A stretch of 37,709 bases of DNA from Pseudarthrobacter sulfonivorans (GTDB lineage Bacteria; Actinomycetota; Actinomycetes; Actinomycetales; Micrococcaceae). Positions 31,331-37,709 of this stretch are shown here, in pieces (within the stretch, counting starts at the first letter, position 1; the number at the start of each line of letters is the position of its first letter). The stretch lies in NCBI RefSeq assembly GCF_024391045.1, contig NZ_JANFCZ010000035.1:1-37709 (forward strand), written 5' to 3'. The notes under the pieces are model-generated. The model was not told the origin of the DNA. It ran no database searches and was given only the letters and a program-made list of their open reading frames with translations. The position numbers and the translations under genes were made by a program.

Positions 31331-32374
31331 ATGACTACTTCAGATGAACCAACCCCTCAGGCAGCTCAGGCGACGGCGTATTGGACCACCGGCCCGGAGC
31401 GCGGCGAACTCCGCGACGAACCGTTGCATCCCCCGGGACCGGGTGAAGCGCTGGTCCGCACGCTCTACTCCGGGATAAGCAAAGGCACGGAAATCGTGGT
31501 TCACACCTGCTCCGTCCCGCCGCGGGTGGCTGAGGCAATGCGTGCGCCACACCAGGAAGGATCGTTCCCTTCCCCCGTGAAGTTCGGCTACCTGTCCGTC
31601 GGCATCGTTGAACAAGGCCCGGACGAGTGGATGGGTCAAAAGGTCTTCTGCCTGAGTCCCCACCAGGATCGCTACGTCATCGACACCGCCGCGCTCACCA
31701 GAATTCCCGACGACGTCCCCGCCCGCCGTGCCGTGCTGACCGGGACCGTGGAAACAGCCGTCAATGCACTTTGGGAAGCCGGGCCGAGACTCGGTGACAG
31801 GATCGCCGTCGTCGGTGCCGGGCTGGTGGGCGGAATGGTGGCCACGCTCCTGCGCACGTTCCCGTTGGCACGCCTGCAGCTTGTGGATCTGGACCCTGAA
31901 CGGAAGCAACTGGCGGAGATGCTGGGCGTGGAATTTGCCCACCCGGATGACGCCGAAGCGGACTGCGACATCGTATTTCACTGCTCGGCGTCCCAGGAAG
32001 GCTTGGAACGCAGCCTGCAACTGGCCGGCGACGAGGCCGATGTCATTGAAATGTCCTGGTACGCCAACCGCGACGTCACAGTGCCGCTCGGCGAGGACTT
32101 CCATGCCCGCCGGCTCTCCATCAGGGCCAGTCAGGTGGGCGTTGTGGCCCGGGCGCGGCGGCACCGGCGAACCACCGCCGACCGCCTGAACCTTGCCATA
32201 TCCCTCCTCAAGGACCCCGTCTTCGACGCTTTCCTCACAGGCGCCTCTCCCTTCGCGGATCTGCCCGCCGTTGTACAGAAACTGGCCGACGGACAGCTCG
32301 AAGCTTTGTGTCACGTGATCGAATACCCCAACGCAGAAAAGTACAGTCACCCAGCCCCCGAAGACAGGACGTAG
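31331..32374 (+). CDS. MDR-superfamily dehydrogenase lacking zinc ligands (BchC-like)
   Basis: A 347-residue medium-chain dehydrogenase from ATG 31331 (AAGGAAG precedes it). The substrate-domain motif reads LYSGISKGTE, resembling BchC-type dehydrogenases. The catalytic Cys of GxCGSD is replaced by Ser and the four structural-zinc cysteines are absent, so it should be zinc-independent. The NAD(P)-binding Rossmann fold shows VVGAGLVGG and a following acidic LVDLD, favouring NAD(H). It opens a tight operon (gaps of 3 and 2 bp) with the pterin-synthase-like protein and a glycosyltransferase. It may reduce or oxidise a side-chain carbonyl of the pathway intermediate; the substrate is unknown. Confidence 0.85.
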   Translation: MTTSDEPTPQAAQATAYWTTGPERGELRDEPLHPPGPGEALVRTLYSGISKGTEIVVHTCSVPPRVAEAMRAPHQEGSFPSPVKFGYLSVGIVEQGPDEWMGQKVFCLSPHQDRYVIDTAALTRIPDDVPARRAVLTGTVETAVNALWEAGPRLGDRIAVVGAGLVGGMVATLLRTFPLARLQLVDLDPERKQLAEMLGVEFAHPDDAEADCDIVFHCSASQEGLERSLQLAGDEADVIEMSWYANRDVTVPLGEDFHARRLSIRASQVGVVARARRHRRTTADRLNLAISLLKDPVFDAFLTGASPFADLPAVVQKLADGQLEALCHVIEYPNAEKYSHPAPEDRT

Positions 32375-32377
32375 CCC

Positions 32378-32773
32378 GTGTTCAGCCTGACTATCCGCCG
32401 ACATTTCATGATCGCCCACAGCCTCCCCCGCGAGGTCTTCGGCCCCGCCCAGGCCCTTCACGGGGCCACCTTCGTGGCGGAGGTGACGTTCCGGCGTCGT
32501 GCTTTGAACGAGGACGCGATCGTGCTGGATATCGGAGCCGCCGGCGGAATTGTTGAAGGCGTCCTGGCAGGGCTCAACTACACCAACCTCGACGAGCACC
32601 CGGACTTCGCCGGCAAGCTGAGCACCACCGAGGCGCTGGCCGAATACATCGCCCGGGCCGTGGCAGGGCAGATCAAGGACGATGCCGACGGCCGCGAGCT
32701 CGCAGGCCTCGACGTCACCGTGCGCGAAAATCCTGACGCCTGGGCCTCCTACTCCCTGGACCTGTCCGCCTGA
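32378..32773 (+). CDS. 6-pyruvoyl-tetrahydropterin synthase / QueD-like protein with altered active site
   Basis: A 131-residue PTPS/QueD-fold protein starting at GTG 32378. The fold marks are present: MIAHSLP (H14, first zinc His), LHGATF (H28), LDIGAA, STTEALA and VREN (E117). However the QueD/PTPS motif C-x-x-L-H-G-H becomes A-x-x-L-H-G-A, losing the catalytic Cys (A24) and the third zinc His (A30). The catalytic L-D-H becomes L-N-Y (66-68). It therefore should not perform standard PTPS or CPH4 synthase chemistry; a changed reaction or a binding role is likely. It is sandwiched between the dehydrogenase and the glycosyltransferase with almost no spacing, implying one pathway. Confidence 0.85.
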   Translation: MFSLTIRRHFMIAHSLPREVFGPAQALHGATFVAEVTFRRRALNEDAIVLDIGAAGGIVEGVLAGLNYTNLDEHPDFAGKLSTTEALAEYIARAVAGQIKDDADGRELAGLDVTVRENPDAWASYSLDLSA

Positions 32774-32775
32774 CC

Positions 32776-33876
32776 ATGCGCGTCAGGTTCCTGGTTCCCG
32801 GCAACATCCGCCATATCTCCGGCGGCAACGTCTACAACGCCCGCCTCGTCGAGGGGTTGAGGACTTTGGGTTTCGACGTCGAGGTTCTCCCGGTGGAGGG
32901 GGAATGGCCGGATGCCCGGAGCAGCGACCGACGGCGGCTGGGCAGCTTGCTGGGAGCAGTCGAAACTGAGGCTCGGATTACGTCGGCCGAAGTCACCGTG
33001 GTGGACGGGCTCATCGCGTGCGGTGCCCCTGAAGAGCTGGAGGCTGCCGCCGCTGCGGGACACAGTGCATGGATCCTCCTCCATATGCCCTTCCCCGGCC
33101 ATGCCGACGGCGAACGGCGGGCGCTGAAGGTTGCCGCCGGCGTGATCTGCAGCAGCACGTCGGCCGCGGACCACGTCAGGGAACGCCACGGACTGGCCGC
33201 CCTGGTGGCCCCGCCAGGCACGGATCCTGCGCCGGTTGCGGCCGGTTCGGACCCTCCGCACATCGTCTCGGTAGCCGCGCTGCTGCCCAACAAGTCCCAG
33301 ACACTCCTGGTGGAAGCGCTCGCCACACTCCAGGACCTGGCATGGACAGCGTCCCTGGTGGGCACAGTCGACGCCGACCCCGCCTACGCGGCGCAGCTCC
33401 AGGCCGCCGTATCCTCGCACGGATTGGACAGCCGGATCCGGCTCACCGGCCAGCTCGCCGGAGACGCACTGGCGGATGAATGGAACCGGGCCGACCTGAG
33501 CGTGCTTGTCTCCAGGGCCGAAGCGTTTGGGTTGGTGGTAACGGAATCGCTGGCGCGCGGAATCCCGGTGATCGTCCGTGCCGGCACCGGGGCTGTGGAA
33601 GCACTCGGCATGGGTTCCCGGCCCACCCCGCCGGGAACCGCCGTCGTCCTTGCCGGCAGCGAAGGCGGCGAGCCGGAGATTCTCGCAGGGACCATCCGGG
33701 AGTGGCTATCGGACGGCGCTCTCCGAACAGATTGGCGAGCCGCAGCGCTGGCCGCCCGGGAACATATGCCCCGATGGGAATCAACAGCAGGCAAGGTAGC
33801 GGCGATCCTGGGGGTCAGCCGGACGTGCCGCATCAGGCGTGACCAAAACGCAGTCATAACCAAAACGCAGTCATAA
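32776..33876 (+). CDS. GT4-family glycosyltransferase
   Basis: A 366-residue GT-B glycosyltransferase. The N-terminal acceptor domain starts MRVRFLVPGNIRHISGGNVYNARL. The C-terminal donor domain contains ILLPNK-like SVAALLPNKSQ, VGTVDAD, IRLTGQL and the E-x7-E region VSRAEAFGLVVTES, typical of GT4 enzymes that use a nucleotide- or phospho-sugar. The last 12 codons (DQNAVITKTQS then stop) come from 17-bp tandem repeats, so the native C-terminus has been altered. It is the third gene of the operon. The acceptor could be the product of the dehydrogenase/PTPS-like pair. Confidence 0.9.
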   Translation: MRVRFLVPGNIRHISGGNVYNARLVEGLRTLGFDVEVLPVEGEWPDARSSDRRRLGSLLGAVETEARITSAEVTVVDGLIACGAPEELEAAAAAGHSAWILLHMPFPGHADGERRALKVAAGVICSSTSAADHVRERHGLAALVAPPGTDPAPVAAGSDPPHIVSVAALLPNKSQTLLVEALATLQDLAWTASLVGTVDADPAYAAQLQAAVSSHGLDSRIRLTGQLAGDALADEWNRADLSVLVSRAEAFGLVVTESLARGIPVIVRAGTGAVEALGMGSRPTPPGTAVVLAGSEGGEPEILAGTIREWLSDGALRTDWRAAALAAREHMPRWESTAGKVAAILGVSRTCRIRRDQNAVITKTQS

Positions 33877-33893
33877 CCAAAACGCAGTCATGA
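33843..33893 (+). repeat. Three 17-bp tandem repeats at the glycosyltransferase 3' end
   Basis: Three perfect or near-perfect copies of CCAAAACGCAGTCATAA start at 33843, 33860 and 33877; the third ends TGA. The unit length is not a multiple of three, so the frame shifts with each copy. The stop codon used by the glycosyltransferase is the TAA ending the second copy. Confidence 0.9.
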
Positions 33894-33950
33894 ACAAGAC
33901 GCCCCAACCTGCCCCGGGCTCCAGGACGAAGCGCTGTTAGTTTGCCGGTC

Positions 33951-34054
33951 TTGCCGCGACGCCCGCGTCGTTCAGTTAGGCCCGGCATCGTCAGGATGCC
34001 CCGGTTTTGCCGCGATGCCCGCGTCGTGTCGTTGTGCCCAGGTCTTGCCGCGAT
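33951..34054. repeat. Dispersed TTGCCGCGAyGCCCGCGTCGT repeats
   Basis: Copies of TTGCCGCGAT/C followed by GCCCGCGTCGT lie at 33951 and 34007, with a degraded copy at 34045. They are in the 180-bp gap between the glycosyltransferase and tadA. The gap holds no supported gene. Confidence 0.7.
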
Positions 34055-34056
34055 AC

Positions 34057-34563
34057 CTACGGCTTGCCGCGGTGGGTAGCGAAGAAATCCCTGAGCAGGG
34101 CCCCGCACTCGTCCTCCCGGACGCCGCCGTAGACCTCCACCCAATGATTGAGCCGGCGCTCGCGGAGGACATCGAACACGGATCCGGCCGCCCCGGCTTT
34201 CTCGTCCCAGGCCCCGAAAACCACCCGCGGAATCCTGGCCAGAACAACGGCTCCGGCGCACATGGCACACGGTTCGAGCGTGACAACCAGCGTGCAGTCC
34301 GCCAGCCGCCAGCCATCCCCGGAGCCCCCCTCAAGCTTTGACCGGGCACGCAGCCTCTCCGCAGCCTCTCGGATGGCCACCACCTCAGCGTGGGCGGTGG
34401 GGTCGCCGAGTTCCTCCCGCTGGTTCCGTCCGGAACCCAGCACGCCGCCGTCGGGCCCCAGGACAACGGCGCCGATGGGCACGTCTTCCGTGGCCAGTGC
34501 GCGCCGGGCTTCGTCGAGGGCAAGGCCCATCCACTCGCTGTGTTTCCTTTCGCCGGGCACCAT
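34057..34563 (-). CDS. tadA: tRNA-specific adenosine deaminase TadA
   Basis: TadA deaminates A34 of tRNA-Arg(ACG) to inosine. The 168-residue protein shows the zinc/catalytic motifs HAEVVAI (His and Glu) and EPCAMCAGA (two Cys), with DVPIGAVV near the N-terminus. It is slightly longer than E. coli TadA because of a small insertion (RARSKLEGGSGDG). A TATCAT -10-like element six bases upstream suggests a leaderless message. It is divergent from the PAP2 gene. Confidence 0.96.
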   Translation of the reverse strand: MVPGERKHSEWMGLALDEARRALATEDVPIGAVVLGPDGGVLGSGRNQREELGDPTAHAEVVAIREAAERLRARSKLEGGSGDGWRLADCTLVVTLEPCAMCAGAVVLARIPRVVFGAWDEKAGAAGSVFDVLRERRLNHWVEVYGGVREDECGALLRDFFATHRGKP

Positions 34564-34568
34564 GGCTC

Positions 34569-34574
34569 AATGAT
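34569..34574 (-). promoter_or_regulatory. -10 element of tadA (leaderless)
   Basis: Read leftward TATCAT (five of six to consensus) is separated from the tadA ATG by six bases, so transcription would start at or next to the start codon. No strong -35 is seen. Confidence 0.45.
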
Positions 34575-34623
34575 AGTTTCGAACGATATCCGGTTTGCCA
34601 CGCACTAACGCCAGGAGCACCAC

Positions 34624-35415
34624 GTGGACACCCTTTCGCAGCGGTTGAGGAAATGGTTTAAGCCCTATGCGGCGTTGACGATCACCTTGCTGATCGGCGG
34701 CGTGATCATCGTGACGCTGGCCGTCCTGGGTGCCGAGGTCTACGACAACGTGGTGGACGACGCCGGGCTGGCGAACCTGGACAAACCCGCCCTGTCCCTT
34801 GCCGAACAACTGCGGACCCCGTGGCTTGATTCGGTGGTGACCGGGTTTACGAATATCGGTGGCGGCATCGGAATGCCCATAGTTGCCACCCTCCTTGTCG
34901 CGTGGCTGACGTATATGGGACGGACGTGGCGGCCACTGATCCTGGTGGGCGGAGCCGCGGCGTTTTCCGTTACCGCCACCACCGTGGGGAAGAAGCTGGT
35001 GGGACGCACCCGGCCGGACCACGCCGATGCTGTTCCGCCCTATGAAAACTCGCCGTCCTTCCCCAGCGGCCACACGTTGAACACCACGGTGGTCATCGGA
35101 CTGGTGGTCTACCTGGCGTGCCTCCAGTTCCACCGGACGATGGTCCGGGTGTCCATGATCACCGGCGGAACGCTGTTCATCATTGCCATGGGACTAAGCC
35201 GGGTTTTCCTTGGGCACCATTGGCTCACCGACGTTATTGCCGCTTGGCTGCTCGGCCTGGCCTGGGTGGGCATTGTGATCCTGGCCCATCGCCTGTTCCA
35301 TTTCTTCCGGAGGCGGGAACACCGCGGGCCCGCACCCACGTTTGACCGGCCTGTGGTGCGAGATGTGGTGGAAGAGCGCGGCATTACCGGGCACGGCAAG
35401 GGCAACGCCGGATGA
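34624..35415 (+). CDS. PAP2-family membrane phosphatase
   Basis: A 263-residue type 2 phosphatidic-acid phosphatase-like protein with six hydrophobic segments. The three PAP2 signatures are complete: KKLVGRTRP, PSFPSGHT and SRVFLGHHWLTD, facing the outer side. It probably dephosphorylates a lipid phosphate such as undecaprenyl-PP or phosphatidate. Start is GTG 34624 after CCAGGAG. The C-terminus is a hydrophilic basic tail. It ends 12 bp before upp. Confidence 0.94.
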   Translation: MDTLSQRLRKWFKPYAALTITLLIGGVIIVTLAVLGAEVYDNVVDDAGLANLDKPALSLAEQLRTPWLDSVVTGFTNIGGGIGMPIVATLLVAWLTYMGRTWRPLILVGGAAAFSVTATTVGKKLVGRTRPDHADAVPPYENSPSFPSGHTLNTTVVIGLVVYLACLQFHRTMVRVSMITGGTLFIIAMGLSRVFLGHHWLTDVIAAWLLGLAWVGIVILAHRLFHFFRRREHRGPAPTFDRPVVRDVVEERGITGHGKGNAG

Positions 35416-35427
35416 TAGTTTTGACCC

Positions 35428-36063
35428 ATGCGCACTCTCGTTGTGGACCACCCGCTGGTCGCCCATAAGCTCACCGTCCTGCGGGACAAGAACACCCCGT
35501 CTCCGGTCTTCCGGATGCTGACGGAAGAGCTGGTGACACTGCTGGCGTACGAGGCCACCCGCGATGTGCGCACCCAGCCTGTGACCATCGAAACGCCCGT
35601 CAGCACCACCGTGGGTACAGCTTTCACCAAGCCGACCCCGCTGGTGGTCCCCATCCTTCGCGCCGGCCTCGGCATGCTCGAAGGCATGACCAAACTGGTC
35701 CCCACCGCTGAGGTGGGCTTCCTGGGCATGGCCCGCGACGAGGAAACGCTCGACATCATCACCTATGCCGAACGCCTGCCCGAGGACCTCACCGACCGGC
35801 AGATCTTCGTCCTGGACCCCATGCTGGCCACCGGCGGCACCCTGCGCGAAGCCATTAAGTTCCTGTTCAAGCGCGGCGCCTCGGACGTCACCTGCATCTG
35901 CCTGCTGGCCGCGCCGGAAGGCCTGTCAAAGCTGGAGGAGGAACTCTCCGACGCTAACGTGACCATCGTCCTGGCCTCCATCGACGAAAGACTCAACGAG
36001 AAGTCCTACATTGTGCCAGGGCTCGGCGACGCAGGGGACCGCCTCTACGGCATCGCCGGCTAA
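35428..36063 (+). CDS. upp: Uracil phosphoribosyltransferase
   Basis: Upp salvages uracil with PRPP to UMP. The 211-residue protein has all family blocks: VDHPLVAHKL at the start, the FTKP and PILRAGLGM regions, the PRPP-binding loop VLDPMLATGGT and the C-terminal YIVPGLGDAGDRLYG uracil site. A GATAGT hexamer (35414-35419) lies eight bases before the ATG, so translation is probably leaderless. There is no frameshift or truncation. Confidence 0.98.
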   Translation: MRTLVVDHPLVAHKLTVLRDKNTPSPVFRMLTEELVTLLAYEATRDVRTQPVTIETPVSTTVGTAFTKPTPLVVPILRAGLGMLEGMTKLVPTAEVGFLGMARDEETLDIITYAERLPEDLTDRQIFVLDPMLATGGTLREAIKFLFKRGASDVTCICLLAAPEGLSKLEEELSDANVTIVLASIDERLNEKSYIVPGLGDAGDRLYGIAG

Positions 36064-36117
36064 CACCGATATATTCAAGGTCTTCCGGATCCGGGAGCCC
36101 GCCGCTAGCCTGTGCGG

Positions 36118-36492
36118 ATGGACTGGAAACTTGAACTTGTTTTTGTCCCTGTGTCCGACGTGGACCGCGCGAAGGATTTCTACGTCAACAAGGTGGGCTT
36201 CAACGCTGATTACGACGAGCGCCCCAGCGACGGTATCCGCTTTGTTCAGCTGACGCCGCCGGGCTCCGCCTGTTCCATCTGCATCGGCGAGGGACTCAAT
36301 GACGCCCCGCCGGGTACGGCACCGAGCCTGCAGATGGTGGTCGGTGATATCCAGGCCGCCCACGCCCAGCTCAAGGCCAACGGGGTGGACGTGAGCGATG
36401 TAGATGTGCAGGACTGGGGCCATTTTGTCTACTTCGCGGATCCCGACGGCAACAAGTGGGCCGTGCAGTACATTCCCGGACGTGGGGCGTAG
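36118..36492 (+). CDS. VOC (glyoxalase/bleomycin-resistance fold) protein
   Basis: A 124-residue single VOC domain: FVPVSDVDRAKDFYVNKVGF at the N-terminus, a central IRFVQLTPPGS strand pair, and FADPDGNKWAVQYIP at the end. Metal-binding residues (His/Glu) are not all in the usual places, so it may bind a ligand rather than act as glyoxalase. ATG 36118 is chosen; GTG 36112 is two codons upstream. TAGCCT lies about eight bases before it. Confidence 0.92.
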   Translation: MDWKLELVFVPVSDVDRAKDFYVNKVGFNADYDERPSDGIRFVQLTPPGSACSICIGEGLNDAPPGTAPSLQMVVGDIQAAHAQLKANGVDVSDVDVQDWGHFVYFADPDGNKWAVQYIPGRGA

Positions 36493-36506
36493 GGCAAGAT
36501 GGAACG

Positions 36507-37190
36507 ATGAACCACCCTGCTCCCGGCACCAACACCCGCACGTTTTCCTGCCGTGCAGTCCTTTTCGACATGGACGGCACGCTGGTGGATTCCACGGCGG
36601 TGGTGGAGCAGGTCTGGGGTGAATTCGCAGGCCGCTATGGCCTGGACATCGCCGAGATCTTGAGGACTTCGCACGGCGTGCAGGCCATCGACACGGTGCG
36701 GCGCTTCGCTCCCGCGGACGCGGATGTCCCTGCCCTGACGGCTGAACTGGGCGACATGGAGCGTGTGCGGACCGAAGGGATCGTCGCGCTCCCGGGGGCA
36801 GCCCGGCTGATGGCCTGCCTTCCCGCCGATGCCATGGCACTGGTGACCTCGGCGGACCGGATCCTGGCCGAGATCCGTATGGACGCGGCGGGGCTGGCCA
36901 TGCCGGCTACTGCCGTGACAGCGGATCTTGTCACCCGCGGCAAGCCGCATCCGGAAGGTTACCTGACAGCTGCCTCCCTGTTGGGGATTGAGCCCGCTGA
37001 CGCTGTGGTCTTCGAGGACGCACCCGCCGGGATTGCAGCGGGCGTGGCGGCCGGAATTCGGACGGTGGCGGTGGGGCCCAACACCGGCCACCTGCCCGAG
37101 GGTGTCCTCCACGTCCAGGATTACACGGCTGTCAGTGTCTCCGTGGACGCGGATGCGGCCGGGCGCCGCGTCATTTCCTTCCGGCTGTGA
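36507..37190 (+). CDS. HAD-superfamily sugar-phosphatase-like hydrolase
   Basis: A 227-residue HAD subfamily IA hydrolase. Motif I is FDMDGTLVDS (about residues 18-27), motif II TSAD, motif III lysine in TRGKPHPEGY, and motif IV FEDAPAGI. The pattern matches GS1/DOG-type sugar phosphatases. Start is ATG 36507, after the VOC stop; no strong ribosome site is seen, so coupling to the VOC gene is likely. The exact phosphate substrate is unknown. Confidence 0.94.
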   Translation: MNHPAPGTNTRTFSCRAVLFDMDGTLVDSTAVVEQVWGEFAGRYGLDIAEILRTSHGVQAIDTVRRFAPADADVPALTAELGDMERVRTEGIVALPGAARLMACLPADAMALVTSADRILAEIRMDAAGLAMPATAVTADLVTRGKPHPEGYLTAASLLGIEPADAVVFEDAPAGIAAGVAAGIRTVAVGPNTGHLPEGVLHVQDYTAVSVSVDADAAGRRVISFRL

Positions 37191-37197
37191 GCTAGCT

Positions 37198-37255
37198 TCC
37201 GACTCTGTGTGTTAAATCCGATTCTGGGTATTTACTTCGGCTCTGTGCCCTAAAC
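37198..37255. repeat. Three imperfect 19-20 bp direct repeats
   Basis: Units at 37198, 37217 and 37236 share TCyGrCTCTGkGt-like sequence followed by an AT-rich TTAAA/TTTAC/CTAAA end. They sit between the HAD stop and the terminator. Coding is not apparent. Confidence 0.5.
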
Positions 37256-37298
37256 ACCGCAGGCCACGAACCGGGGGATTCGGGGCCTGCGGTGGTTT
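37252..37298. terminator. Intrinsic terminator between convergent genes
   Basis: An 11-bp stem (37255-37265 with 37284-37294) includes CCGCAGGCC/GGCCTGCGG, with an internal CGAA/TTCG pairing and short A- and T-rich ends. It lies after the HAD gene and before the convergent transglycosylase-like gene. Confidence 0.75.
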
Positions 37299-37397
37299 GG
37301 GCGCTGCTGCGGGTTATGCGCCGGAGCGCACGGGGTGCCGGGGCGCTCGGAGTACCGGAGCCCCGGGTACCGTCGGCTTCCGGAGCGATGCGGGGTT

Positions 37398-37709
37398 TTA
37401 GTACCAGTTGTGCGACAAGTGGAAGCTCAACGCGCCGCACGGCGACTGGTACCGCTCCTTGACGTAGTTCAGGCCCCAGTTGATCTGGGTCCGGTAATTG
37501 GTGAGGTAGTCAGCGCCGGCGCTCGCCATCTTTTCGGCGGGCAGGGACTGGACAATCCCGTAGGCGCCGCTGCTGGGGTTTGTGGCCGTGGTGGTCCAGT
37601 CGGATTCCTTGTTCCACAGCGTCTGCAGGCACTGCATCTGGTCGGCTGCCCAACCGTAGCTGGCCAACTGACCGGCGGCGTAAGCCTGGGCTCCGGCAGG
37701 GTCATTGAC
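37398..37709 (-). CDS. C-terminus of a transglycosylase-like (SLT/aggregation-promoting factor) protein, 5' end outside window
   Basis: The last 103 residues of a cell-wall-active protein. They contain the lysozyme-like core CLQTLWNKESDWTTTATNPSSGAYGIVQ, whose Glu in NKESDW is the expected catalytic acid. It then continues INWGLNYVKERY and ends ...HNWY, the pattern seen in secreted actinobacterial transglycosylase-like proteins (usually ending GWY). The signal peptide and any LysM/other domains are outside the right edge. Confidence 0.88.
   Translation of the reverse strand, partial: VNDPAGAQAYAAGQLASYGWAADQMQCLQTLWNKESDWTTTATNPSSGAYGIVQSLPAEKMASAGADYLTNYRTQINWGLNYVKERYQSPCGALSFHLSHNWY

Noticed and set aside
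33854..34270. Leftward open frame between the glycosyltransferase and tadA
   Set aside because: It is composed of repeat sequence and the antisense of tadA's own region, has no ribosome site and no recognisable domain.

Overview
The window looks like a chromosomal segment of a high-GC actinobacterium, most likely Micrococcaceae (Arthrobacter/Pseudarthrobacter type). This rests on base composition, GTG/TTG starts, -10-only leaderless-looking promoters, a group 1h (old group 5) [NiFe] hydrogenase, an EspI-like ParA domain, and a DUF222/HNH protein. The genus is inferred from gene content, not from a marker gene. I see no insertion sequence, prophage, CRISPR array or rRNA.

Layout. (a) 1-5300, hydrogen metabolism: a leftward operon hypA-hypB-hhyS-hhyL (hhyL runs off the left edge) encodes the structural subunits of a high-affinity H2-oxidising hydrogenase and its nickel insertion factors. 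A HoxN/NicO-type nickel permease is divergent from it; its leader is made of 17-18 bp tandem repeats that supply its own start codon. (b) 5379-6336: a small conserved protein and a DedA membrane protein. (c) 6357-10568, the most unusual locus: a SARP/BTAD regulator and a 63-residue protein are divergent from two paralogous, cysteine-free precursor-like peptides. These are followed by one 804-codon gene that fuses a PqqD-like domain, an M50 site-2-protease-like membrane domain and an EspI-type ParA ATPase. Three 7-nt direct repeats spaced exactly 11 bp (SARP-box geometry) lie upstream of the peptides, and a hairpin separates the peptides from the protease gene. I interpret this as a self-contained, uncharacterised peptide maturation/export system.

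(d) 10631-16150: macro-domain protein, RluA-type pseudouridine synthase, a translationally coupled ArsR-like regulator/SRPBCC pair, and a MocR regulator divergent from a YczE membrane protein with two clean palindromes between them. (e) 16236-22377: lhr-nei DNA repair operon. (f) 22514-29033: DUF4232 lipoprotein, YcnI-like copper protein with an upstream membrane protein, nitronate monooxygenase, hypothetical proteins, CPA2 antiporter, ParB-like protein, M23 peptidase. (g) 29154-31199: tRNA-Ser(CGA) with a strong terminator, and an HNH/DUF222 protein. (h) 31258-33876: a tight three-gene operon (zinc-less MDR dehydrogenase, 6-pyruvoyl-tetrahydropterin-synthase-like protein lacking its catalytic residues, GT4 glycosyltransferase), a second candidate for an undescribed pathway. 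(i) 34057-37709: tadA, PAP2 phosphatase, upp, VOC protein, HAD phosphatase and the C-terminus of a transglycosylase-like protein cut by the right edge.

A recurring theme is short tandem repeats (15-20 bp units) at gene ends, in linkers and in one translation-initiation region. No gene-free gap exceeds about 300 bases. The largest are 3879-4172 (promoters plus repeats), 7394-7608 (peptide promoter region), 12150-12347 and 37191-37397 (repeats plus terminator).
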